Assembly (NCBI GenBank): GCA_937952925.1
Contig: CALFYA010000112.1
Location: 1 to 7,844 of the forward strand
Direction: 5' to 3'
Length of the DNA stretch: 7,844 nt
From: an uncultured Moraxellaceae bacterium
GTDB taxonomy: Bacteria; Pseudomonadota; Gammaproteobacteria; Pseudomonadales; Moraxellaceae
The stretch's first letter is position 1. Every line of letters starts with the position of its first letter. Shown here piece after piece: positions 1 through 5,528 of this stretch. Both the position numbers and the translations under genes were made by a program. A model generated the notes under the pieces. It had not been told where the DNA came from, did no database searches, and saw nothing but the letters and a program-made list of their open reading frames with translations.

Positions 1-605
1 CGATGCGCATCACCCGATTCATCGGCGTCGGTATAGGTTGCTCCGACAATCTGATTTTGGATGCGGGCAAGGGCAGGCTCAAGACGTACAGCTTCAGCGG
101 CATCAATTACTCGCCGTTCACAGCCTAATTCACGCATGATTTGCGCCGGAGCAAGTGCGGCTTCAAACTCGTGGGGATTGGTGTAAAAATGCAAAATGCC
201 ACGGGTGAGGCAATCGTATTCGATCCCCGTGTGAGCGCGTAAGTCTTGCAAGCATTGGCGTGAATAAGTCCCCAAGCGCACCATCTGCGTGATGTTGTGC
301 CGAGTGCGCTCGGCGGTGCATTCGCGTAAAAAATTCAGTCCCCACAGCCACTGTTGCCGGTCGGCACGCAAGCGAAACAGCAATGGGGCATCTTCACGCC
401 AGAGCCATTTGAGGATTTTGGCAGGGGCGGCAGGATTTGCCCACGGTTCGGCGTGTGATACCGAGATTTGTCCGCCATTGGCAAATGAGGTTTCAAGGCC
501 AGCTGCCGCTTGGCGATCAACCACAGTGACCTCAAAGCCCTGCTGACGCAGGTACCATGCTGAGGTGATACCTACAACGCCTGCACCCAATACGAGTACG
601 TGCAT
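1..605 (-). CDS. dadA: D-amino acid dehydrogenase, small/catalytic FAD subunit (DadA), N-terminal part
   Basis: DadA oxidatively deaminates D-amino acids (typically D-alanine) to 2-oxo acids at the inner membrane, passing electrons to the quinone pool. The first 201 residues are present; the gene runs off the window's left edge, and the family is usually about 415-435 residues. Visible: an N-terminal Rossmann FAD motif GxGxxG at residues 7-12 (VLGAGVVG) with the expected acidic residue D30 (VTVVDR), then family signatures ETSFANGGQISVSHAEPWANP (around 38-58), a WGLNFLREC stretch, GILHFYTN and DESGDAH near the cut end. The SVSHAEPWANP version matches the DadA subgroup common in beta- and gammaproteobacteria rather than E. 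coli DadA's SPGYAAPWAAP. The ATG at 605-603 is preceded by GGAGGA on the minus strand (613-618) with a 7-nt spacer. No alanine racemase gene (dadX/alr) is visible, though it could lie beyond the edge. Confidence 0.9.
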   Translation of the reverse strand, partial: MHVLVLGAGVVGITSAWYLRQQGFEVTVVDRQAAAGLETSFANGGQISVSHAEPWANPAAPAKILKWLWREDAPLLFRLRADRQQWLWGLNFLRECTAERTRHNITQMVRLGTYSRQCLQDLRAHTGIEYDCLTRGILHFYTNPHEFEAALAPAQIMRELGCERRVIDAAEAVRLEPALARIQNQIVGATYTDADESGDAH

Positions 606-627
606 GATGTTGTCCTCCGTCAGATGG

Positions 628-658
628 TGATGAAGCTAGTGTGCCAGATTTTAAAATC
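628..658 (-). promoter_or_regulatory. Possible dadA promoter region with AT-rich palindrome
   Basis: On the minus strand a TAAAAT -10-like hexamer lies inside a perfect 12-bp palindrome GATTTTAAAATC (647-658), about 40-50 bases upstream of the dadA ATG. A weak -35-like TAGATG sits 17 bases further upstream (around 671-676). AT-rich symmetric sequence here could bind a regulator such as Lrp, which controls dadA in E. coli; that link is inference. The match is modest. Confidence 0.3.
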
Positions 659-696
659 CTGCATAGTGAACATCTACGATCTGATTTAATTCAATA

Positions 697-713
697 GACT
701 TACTTCGTAAGTC
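697..713. repeat. Inverted repeat / small hairpin
   Basis: GACTTAC and GTAAGTC form a perfect 7-bp stem around a TTC loop. It lies midway between dadA and the lipoprotein gene, with no T-tract, so it is not a terminator by itself. It could be an operator half-site pair or part of a leader or small RNA. Confidence 0.5.
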
Positions 714-765
714 GAGTTGACTGATTGATGAAACCTTGAAAAACATAGAGTTTCTTGGTGGGTTT

Positions 766-812
766 AGCCTCTTTCGAAGTTTGTCTAATAAAAAAACAGA
801 AAGGCTTTTTTT
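766..812 (+). terminator. Terminator-like hairpin with T7 tract, possible attenuator or end of a small RNA
   Basis: On the plus strand AGCC..TTTC (766-775, 2-nt bulge) pairs with GAAAGGCT (799-806). An inner GTTT (779-782)/AAAC (794-797) stem extends it, and it runs straight into seven Ts (806-812). No upstream plus-strand gene needs terminating, because dadA points away. It would therefore end an intergenic transcript or attenuate a longer lipoprotein leader. The stem is imperfect and AT-rich. Confidence 0.35.
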
Positions 813-839
813 GTACATCAAATTATGTTTTGCTATGTG
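811..839 (+). promoter_or_regulatory. Predicted sigma-70 promoter (extended -10) of the lipoprotein gene
   Basis: A TTGTAC -35 hexamer (811-816) is followed after exactly 17 bases by TATGTG (834-839), which is preceded by TGC, giving an extended -10 (TGnTATGTG). Transcription should start near 845-848, inside the palindrome at 843-859, about 50 bases upstream of the start codon. Confidence 0.5.
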
Positions 840-842
840 CAG

Positions 843-859
843 CATAACAAGTTGTTATG
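843..859. promoter_or_regulatory. Perfect 17-bp palindrome, candidate operator
   Basis: CATAACAA-G-TTGTTATG has two exact 8-bp arms around one central base. It begins four bases after the predicted -10 box, so it covers the expected transcription start, a classic repressor position. It could also form a 5'-end hairpin in the mRNA. The cognate regulator is not in the window. Confidence 0.5.
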
Positions 860-896
860 TAAACAAGTACTTGATTGAATTGAGGTGGATGTTGTA

Positions 897-2333
897 ATGA
901 AAAAGTTTTCTCTGAGTGTACTCTCTATCTGCTGTGTACTAGGTCTGGCTGCGTGTGGTGGTGGTTCGGAGGGCGGTAGCACATCGCCGACCACCCCAAC
1001 GATGAGTGACCTAGAAAAGGCAAAAACATTAGCAAGCGATGCTCACTTGATGATCACTGATGCCAAGGCAATTCATGATGCCTATGATCCTGTAGTGAGT
1101 ACAATTGATAATCCTGCGATGAGTGGGCTTAATCAATCAATTGATTTACTATTTGATTTGCAAAATGATTTATTTCTTGATGCTGTTGAATCTCAACAAA
1201 GTTTATCCCTAAAGGGCTCAGAAATAGATCAACTTGATGAGTTTTATGGTTATTCAATTAAAGCAAGTGATGATGCAACTGTTAATGTGACGACCAATGG
1301 CGATGTCACGATTAATGGGACGTTTACACTCAAGCCAATTTTGTATGCGTATGTTGATCTTAAAGGCAATAAGGTCTACGAATTTGGAGATGAATTTACA
1401 AGCAGTGTCAAGAATATGAAGTTTTCGGGTTCTAATGTTCTGACTGCAAGTAAAGTTTTTACATCGAATTTGGCAAGTCAAGGCTCTATTCAAACCAAGG
1501 CTCAGGGAACAACGGCAACGTTGGTGCTTGAAGGCAGTGGGGTCAATACAGTGACAGAGTCGTTTGATACCAGTTTGACATACAAACAGCGTCTGACCTC
1601 TACAAATGCAGATGATTTTGCGCGGAAGTTAGATGTGTCACTGAAAGGTGTGAGAGTCACGACAGATACACCACAAACCACAATTGTCGCTCAAACCTTG
1701 CTATTGTCTGGTGAGCGAGTCAATGCCAAGGTGGTCAATAGCAGTCAGACGGTCACACTTGAGCTACCTACCAGAGCAACAGTGATTGGTCAAGTCAGCA
1801 TGCCTGAGCCAAAAACTGATCTGAGTATTGATGTCACCGCTACGGTCACACCCTCAAGCCAGACCCTTGCTGCGCAAGAATACTGTGATGGTTACTACTT
1901 TAATGGTGCTGAATATGTGTGTGACCCTGCCTATGAGCTTGAGGAAAATGCCAGCGCATTCTTGAAAGGTGTCTTTAGTGTCAAACTTAAAGGGACAACC
2001 ACCGTCAACACCAAAAATGTCCCGTTAGATATTGTTGTGAGTGGCAAACGTGATAGCTACACCACAGTACAATCAACGGAAATTGTGTTGAATGTTAATC
2101 AGCGCAAATTAATAGCAGAGGTCACAGCCACAGATAATGTTGATGTACCAATGACTCATGTTAAAATCACCAGTAGTGTAGGCTCATATACGGAGTTTAA
2201 GCTCGATGAGAATAGCGATTTTGTTGGTGATGCACCAATTAAGGTTGGTAATACCACCTATGGGTCGTTGTTGAAACAATCTAGTGGGATGGTGAGTGCA
2301 AAATTCAACGATAACTTTATTATTGTACTCTAA
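897..2333 (+). CDS. Putative lipoprotein of unknown function, beta-rich
   Basis: I do not recognise this 478-residue protein's family. It starts with a lipoprotein signal peptide: MKK, a hydrophobic stretch, and lipobox LAAC with the lipidated cysteine at residue 20. A flexible Gly/Ser/Thr/Pro linker follows (21-35). A short helical-looking region (about 36-95) rich in Asp/Ala/Lys comes next. The rest is dominated by alternating Thr/Val/Ser stretches typical of extended beta-strands (for example DATVNVTTNGDVTINGTF). Two cysteines, C330 and C342, flank an aromatic loop (DGYYFNGAEYV) and could form a disulfide. I chose ATG 897 because GAGGTGG (882-888) lies 8 bases upstream and gives a proper n-region; a GTG at 885 lies inside that Shine-Dalgarno. 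Residue 21 is Gly, not Asp, so the Lol +2 rule gives no inner-membrane retention signal, consistent with the outer membrane. The coding sequence is AT-richer than dadA or feoB. It is probably co-transcribed with the next gene. Confidence 0.8.
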   Translation: MKKFSLSVLSICCVLGLAACGGGSEGGSTSPTTPTMSDLEKAKTLASDAHLMITDAKAIHDAYDPVVSTIDNPAMSGLNQSIDLLFDLQNDLFLDAVESQQSLSLKGSEIDQLDEFYGYSIKASDDATVNVTTNGDVTINGTFTLKPILYAYVDLKGNKVYEFGDEFTSSVKNMKFSGSNVLTASKVFTSNLASQGSIQTKAQGTTATLVLEGSGVNTVTESFDTSLTYKQRLTSTNADDFARKLDVSLKGVRVTTDTPQTTIVAQTLLLSGERVNAKVVNSSQTVTLELPTRATVIGQVSMPEPKTDLSIDVTATVTPSSQTLAAQEYCDGYYFNGAEYVCDPAYELEENASAFLKGVFSVKLKGTTTVNTKNVPLDIVVSGKRDSYTTVQSTEIVLNVNQRKLIAEVTATDNVDVPMTHVKITSSVGSYTEFKLDENSDFVGDAPIKVGNTTYGSLLKQSSGMVSAKFNDNFIIVL

Positions 2334-2334
2334 G

Positions 2335-2374
2335 AGGTGAGGGCGCATGGTGTCTGCTGTTGAGTAGACGCCCT
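2335..2374 (+). promoter_or_regulatory. Intercistronic leader: strong Shine-Dalgarno, mini-ORF and hairpin
   Basis: Two bases after the lipoprotein stop lies GAGGTGAGGG (2335-2344), a strong Shine-Dalgarno. It is well placed for an ATG at 2347, but that frame encodes only MVSAVE before TAG (2365-2367). The large downstream frame offers TTG 2360, overlapping the end of the mini-ORF, or ATG 2390. AGGGCG (2340-2345) can pair with CGCCCT (2369-2374), or an inner GTCT/AGAC stem can form, enclosing the mini-ORF. Translational coupling or a small indel error are both possible readings. Confidence 0.4.
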
Positions 2375-3475
2375 GCGACAATTAATATTATGTTAAGTCT
2401 TGTTTTTCAAAGTTTTTTACTCTGTTTCTTGTTGTGTTCACACACACATGCTAATCAACCGATTATTTTTCAACTGACGGCGGATGTGTATAGTGAGCCA
2501 ATTCCGATTGATGCTTTCACAGATGATTGGGTTTATCCATATTTGAAACAGGGCGAAGCTGCATTTGCGCAAGGAAAAATGGAGTTGATCCAAACCTATC
2601 AACAACAAACCTACCGTATATTTTGGCAGTATGACTATTGGCTTAAATTTACACCAGATGCTGCAAAATTATATTATCAATATGCAAATGATGATATTCC
2701 TGAGCAAAAAAAATATTACGATCTCGGGATTCGAGCAGTTCATCTCGATATGGTTGGCTTTCGTTGGGATAATCAGTACTTGCTGAGACCAAACTGGTCG
2801 ATGACTTATGGTGTTAGTCTATTAAAAGCTGCTCATACGATTGATGGACGCTTTTCTGGAGGTGCATTAGGTCAATCCGCAAACAACTTTAAAGATTATG
2901 CGCAGCGCATACATGCATCTTTAGATTATTGGTACGATCAGCCTGCATTACACGAAGAGGAGTTAGCTTGGCTACCTGATGTCACTGATGGTTTAGGCTT
3001 TTCTACATACGTGTCGATATCAGGACAGTTGAGTGATCAATTAAAAGTCCAAGTTCAAGTTGATGATATTTATGGAGAGATACATTGGAAGGATTTGGCG
3101 AGGACACAATATCATTTAAACTATGATGTGGATGGGCGACCGTTATATCAGATTACAGGGCAGTTATCACAATCACGCAAAATTCAAAGAATACCGACAT
3201 CAGGACTCTGGAAGTTTGAATATCAACCTTGGTTGACGCACCCCCTACAAGCAACGGTTGGGTGCCAGCACAATCTGAGTGCGAACTTGTGTCAACTTGG
3301 TGTGAGTTATCCATGGGCAGGTTATCGGATTGGGGCATTGCTTGAACCAACTTCTTCTGCAGTGGGAGTTTCGATTGATGGAGGATGGTTTGAGTTGAAA
3401 TATTTGGCAGATCATCTCAATACCAATCAAGCACACCGTATGGGGATGAGTTTGGTGGCTCATTATTTATGGTGA
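2360..3475 (+). CDS. Putative outer-membrane beta-barrel protein of unknown function
   Basis: I do not recognise a named family. From TTG 2360 the product is 371 residues with an apparent Sec signal peptide: SRR n-region, hydrophobic core (about 12-26), cleavage probably after SHTHA (residue 31). No lipobox is present, since the cysteines at 22 and 26 lack the small residue needed before them. The mature part is Tyr/Trp/Gln-rich. Its C-terminal half shows alternating strands and turns and ends MGMSLVAHYLW, an alternating stretch with a terminal aromatic residue like the BAM-recognised beta-signal (Trp rather than the commoner Phe). Two cysteines, C302 and C311, lie close together. The start is uncertain: ATG 2390 gives 361 residues but no positively charged n-region and no Shine-Dalgarno. 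The only strong Shine-Dalgarno serves the six-codon mini-ORF at 2347. The gap to the lipoprotein is short, suggesting one operon and a joint envelope role. Confidence 0.7.
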   Translation: MSRRPATINIMLSLVFQSFLLCFLLCSHTHANQPIIFQLTADVYSEPIPIDAFTDDWVYPYLKQGEAAFAQGKMELIQTYQQQTYRIFWQYDYWLKFTPDAAKLYYQYANDDIPEQKKYYDLGIRAVHLDMVGFRWDNQYLLRPNWSMTYGVSLLKAAHTIDGRFSGGALGQSANNFKDYAQRIHASLDYWYDQPALHEEELAWLPDVTDGLGFSTYVSISGQLSDQLKVQVQVDDIYGEIHWKDLARTQYHLNYDVDGRPLYQITGQLSQSRKIQRIPTSGLWKFEYQPWLTHPLQATVGCQHNLSANLCQLGVSYPWAGYRIGALLEPTSSAVGVSIDGGWFELKYLADHLNTNQAHRMGMSLVAHYLW

Positions 3476-3494
3476 GTGGGTTTGCCCACTCACC
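3471..3494. terminator. Hairpin at a convergent junction, likely bidirectional terminator
   Basis: GGTGAGTGGG (3471-3480) and CCCACTCACC (3485-3494) form a perfect 10-bp GC-rich stem with a TTTG loop. It lies between the beta-barrel gene and the oppositely oriented dehydrogenase and includes the former's TGA stop. Neither side has a strong T-tract, so intrinsic termination may be inefficient, or the stem may mainly protect 3' ends. Confidence 0.6.
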
Positions 3495-3502
3495 AATCAG
3501 CC

Positions 3503-4522
3503 TTAGTTAAAATCGGCCTTCAGCACCACCCGATAACGCGCTTTGCCGCTGCGCACATGATCAAGAGCGTCATTGATACGTGACATCGGGAACTCTTCGA
3601 CGGTCGGTGCAACGCCGGTGCGGGCAGCAAAGTCGAGCAGGGTACGCAGCGCCCACGGTGAGCCAGTCGGTGAGCCTGCCACGGCTTTGGCGCCACCAAT
3701 CAAGCTAAATGCAGGCACTTGGATCGGCTCAAGCACCGCGCCAACCACATGGAATTTGCCTTCCGGTGCAAGTGCCGATAGATAGCTATTCCATTCGAGG
3801 GGCACGTTGACGGTATCGACGATCAAGTTGAGCGTGCCTTGGATGGCTTTGAGGGCTTTTTTGTCGATACTCGACACCACATGATCCGCCCCCATCGCTT
3901 TGATTTCATCGGTCTTGGCCGGATTGGAACTAAACGCTGTTACTTCACAGCCCCACGCCTTAAACAGCTTGATTGCCATGTGTCCCAAGCCACCAATCCC
4001 AATCACCCCGACTTTGTGGATGGGGAGGGTGTTGTGTTGGAGGAGTGGACTAAACACGGTAATCCCACCGCACAGCAGCGGGCCTGCACTTGCGGCATCC
4101 AAACCATCAGGGAGTGGAATCACCCATTCCCACGAGGCGCGGACTTTGTCGGCAAAACCACCGGCATGCCCCACAATGGTGGCTTGTGCAGTCGGGCACA
4201 GGTGCTGCTTGCCATTGATACACGGATTGCAGTGCTGACAGCTGGCCGCTGTCCAACCAATGCCGACCCGTTGACCAAGCTGGAGGCCACGCGTGGCTGA
4301 GCCAAGTGCGCGAATGGTGCCAATAATCTCGTGACCGGCCACGACAGGGTATTGGCTGCTGCGCCATTCGTTGTCGATCACCGATAGATCAGAGTGACAC
4401 ACCCCACAGTATTCGACTTGGACTTCGACGTCGTGGGCAGCAAGTTCGCCTGCGTCAAATTCATAGGGCTGTAAACTGCCACCTTGATGCTGTGCGGCAT
4501 AAGCGCGGATGATGTTGCTCAT
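3503..4522 (-). CDS. Zinc-dependent NAD(P)-dependent alcohol dehydrogenase (YahK/cinnamyl-alcohol-dehydrogenase type)
   Basis: Cytosolic medium-chain dehydrogenase (339 aa) that interconverts primary alcohols and aldehydes. The catalytic zinc ligands are visible: C39 (CGVCHSD, 39-45), H64-E65 (GHE) and C151 (LLCGGIT). The structural zinc lobe has C95, C98, C101 and C109. The nucleotide-binding Rossmann motif is GIGGLGH at 175-181. The second strand ends AFSSNPAK with serines, not an acidic residue, at the cofactor-selecting position, which in this subfamily points to NADPH preference. Length matches E. coli YahK (about 349). I chose the ATG at 4522-4520 because AAGGA (minus strand, 4529-4533) lies 6 bases upstream; a TTG at 4528 would add two residues without a suitable site. 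The true substrate cannot be read from sequence; broad aldehyde reduction or detoxification is usual. It diverges from the LOG gene across a 90-bp gap. Confidence 0.93.
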   Translation of the reverse strand: MSNIIRAYAAQHQGGSLQPYEFDAGELAAHDVEVQVEYCGVCHSDLSVIDNEWRSSQYPVVAGHEIIGTIRALGSATRGLQLGQRVGIGWTAASCQHCNPCINGKQHLCPTAQATIVGHAGGFADKVRASWEWVIPLPDGLDAASAGPLLCGGITVFSPLLQHNTLPIHKVGVIGIGGLGHMAIKLFKAWGCEVTAFSSNPAKTDEIKAMGADHVVSSIDKKALKAIQGTLNLIVDTVNVPLEWNSYLSALAPEGKFHVVGAVLEPIQVPAFSLIGGAKAVAGSPTGSPWALRTLLDFAARTGVAPTVEEFPMSRINDALDHVRSGKARYRVVLKADFN

Positions 4523-4597
4523 GAGCAATCCTTGAAAAAAGAGGATGTCACGGTTCTAACGCGTTTTATGAACAACGACTAGTGAATTTTGGATACG

Positions 4598-4607
4598 AGG
4601 AGGTGAT
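4598..4607 (+). promoter_or_regulatory. Full-length Shine-Dalgarno for the LOG gene
   Basis: AGGAGGTGAT matches ten consecutive bases of the anti-Shine-Dalgarno complement and sits 5 bases before the ATG at 4613. It settles the start codon and predicts strong initiation. A competing ATG at 4582 lies in another frame. Confidence 0.8.
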
Positions 4608-4612
4608 AAAAC

Positions 4613-5206
4613 ATGGTGGAACGCTTACATCCGGTGGATCGGCCATTGATTGCGATTTATTGCGGCTCACAATTGGGCAGACCGGAGTATCAAGCCGCCG
4701 CACAACACTTCGCCGAAAGTTTGGCACAAGCGGGTTTTGGCATGGTGTATGGGGGCGCAAGCATTGGCCTGATGGGGGTGATGGCCGATACCCTATTGGC
4801 AGCAGGTGCACCAGTGGTGGGGGTGATTCCTGAGTTTATGCTGTCGTATGAAATCGCGCATCAACACCTAACAGTGCTGGAGGTGGTGGATTCGATGCAT
4901 ACACGTAAAGCACGTATGGCTGAATATGCCTCTGGATTCGTGGCACTGGCGGGCGGATTGGGCACACTGGAGGAGTTGACCGAGATCGCCACATGGAAGC
5001 AATTGGGTCAGCATGACAAGCCGATTGTGGCATGGAATGCATGGGGATATTTTGAGGGGCTAAAACAACAGATTGATCATGCGATAGATCAAGGATTTAT
5101 GCAAAAAAGACATGCTAATTTAATTGATTTCATTGATAAACCTGAGCAAATCACTCAACAACTGACCGAGCAATTATTGCAGAAAAAATTGCATCTCAAG
5201 CTGTAG
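4613..5206 (+). CDS. LOG family protein (TIGR00730), putative nucleotide phosphoribohydrolase
   Basis: Cytosolic Rossmann-like protein of 197 residues, the usual size. Family members hydrolyse the N-glycosidic bond of nucleoside 5'-monophosphates (AMP or cytokinin riboside monophosphates), releasing ribose 5-phosphate and the base. Motifs in order: IYCGSQLG at 15-22 (family I-Y/F-CGSxxG start), YGGASIGLMG at 46-55 (phosphate loop), MHTRKARM at 95-102 (catalytic Arg/Lys region), and AGGLGTLEE at 113-121 with catalytic-type E121 in the position of the canonical PGGxGTxxE. The canonical proline is alanine here (A113); the rest of the motif is intact, so activity is still expected. The exact substrate is not predictable. 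The start is fixed by the near-perfect Shine-Dalgarno. The gene precedes the feo operon by 82 bases but a Fur-type box in that gap suggests feo has its own promoter. Confidence 0.92.
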   Translation: MVERLHPVDRPLIAIYCGSQLGRPEYQAAAQHFAESLAQAGFGMVYGGASIGLMGVMADTLLAAGAPVVGVIPEFMLSYEIAHQHLTVLEVVDSMHTRKARMAEYASGFVALAGGLGTLEELTEIATWKQLGQHDKPIVAWNAWGYFEGLKQQIDHAIDQGFMQKRHANLIDFIDKPEQITQQLTEQLLQKKLHLKL

Positions 5207-5240
5207 CGGCTGCACCGCACTGGCTGAAAACATGGTACGC

Positions 5241-5264
5241 TTGAGAGTAGGAATTATTCTCAAC
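5241..5264 (+). promoter_or_regulatory. Predicted Fur box upstream of feoA
   Basis: The 19 bases at 5246-5264 match 14 of 19 positions of the symmetric Fur operator AATGAGAATTATTCTCATT, with the half ATTATTCTCA perfect. An outer inverted repeat TTGAGA (5241-5246)/TCTCAA (5258-5263) reinforces it. It ends 24 bases before the feoA start, so Fe2+-Fur would repress the operon when iron is plentiful. The promoter hexamers themselves are not clear; TGGTACGCT (5233-5241) is an extended -10 candidate. Confidence 0.6.
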
Positions 5265-5288
5265 TCGACCTAGGGTGAGCAAGCCACC

Positions 5289-5528
5289 GTGCGACTTTCT
5301 GATTTATCCCGTTCAGCTTCGGCTTTGGTGACGGCTGTGGATGCCGTTGGTGCTGATGATCCGATAGCACAGCGCCTACGCGCGTTAGGTTTTGTTGATG
5401 GAGAAACGGTGCGTTTGATTACGACCGGCCCGTTTGGGGCAGATCCCATCTTGGTGCAAGTGGGCTTTACCCGTTTTGCGCTCAGACGCTCCGAAGCCGC
5501 GCGTGTGCGGGTGGAGTTGACGGCATGA
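5289..5528 (+). CDS. feoA: Ferrous iron transport protein A (FeoA)
   Basis: Small cytosolic SH3-like protein (79 aa) that partners FeoB in Fe2+ uptake. The sequence follows the family plan: RLSDL at the start, a central helix IAQRLRALGFVDGETVRLI resembling the typical RLxxLGxxPGxxV, then a GPFGADPILVQVGFTRFALRRSEA segment matching the usual G-D-P-I-x-V-x-V-x-G-x-x-x-x-LRxxEA. The start is GTG at 5289; GGGTGAG (5273-5279) lies 9 bases upstream and no in-frame ATG is available. The stop TGA overlaps the feoB ATG by four bases (ATGA), so the two are translationally coupled. The Fur-type box just upstream predicts iron repression. Confidence 0.93.
   Translation: MRLSDLSRSASALVTAVDAVGADDPIAQRLRALGFVDGETVRLITTGPFGADPILVQVGFTRFALRRSEAARVRVELTA

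Larger units (their letters stand above)
606..896. other. Divergent regulatory gap between dadA and the lipoprotein gene
   Basis: About 290 bases without a convincing gene. It is AT-rich and dense in symmetry: a 12-bp palindrome (647-658), a 7-bp stem hairpin (697-713), a terminator-like structure with seven Ts (766-812), a promoter (811-839) and a 17-bp palindrome (843-859). A 64-codon minus-strand reading frame crosses it but has no Shine-Dalgarno and is not credible as a gene. Confidence 0.6.

Noticed and set aside
289..546. Plus-strand reading frame of 85 codons
   Set aside because: Antisense shadow of dadA, which has clear family motifs in its own frame.
651..845. 64-codon minus-strand reading frame in the dadA/lipoprotein gap
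   Set aside because: No Shine-Dalgarno before its start, it overlaps the predicted promoter, terminator-like element and palindrome, and the product resembles no protein.
2363..2380. Twin-arginine export signal in the barrel protein (SRRPAT)
   Set aside because: The residues after RR do not fit the S/T-R-R-x-F-L-K pattern; an ordinary Sec signal is more likely.
2414..2440. Lipobox in the barrel protein's signal peptide (cysteines at residues 22 and 26)
   Set aside because: Both cysteines are preceded by Leu-Leu, with no Gly/Ala/Ser at -1, and lie inside the hydrophobic core.
3839..4300. Plus-strand reading frames of 153 and 112 codons
   Set aside because: Antisense shadows of the alcohol dehydrogenase, whose zinc and cofactor motifs are all in the minus-strand frame.
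4582..4833. Plus-strand 83-codon frame starting upstream of the LOG gene
   Set aside because: Overlaps the LOG gene in another frame; the near-perfect Shine-Dalgarno and family motifs support the 4613 start instead.
5205..5218. Possible terminator hairpin after the LOG gene
   Set aside because: Only a 4-bp GCGG/CCGC stem and no T-tract; too weak to call.
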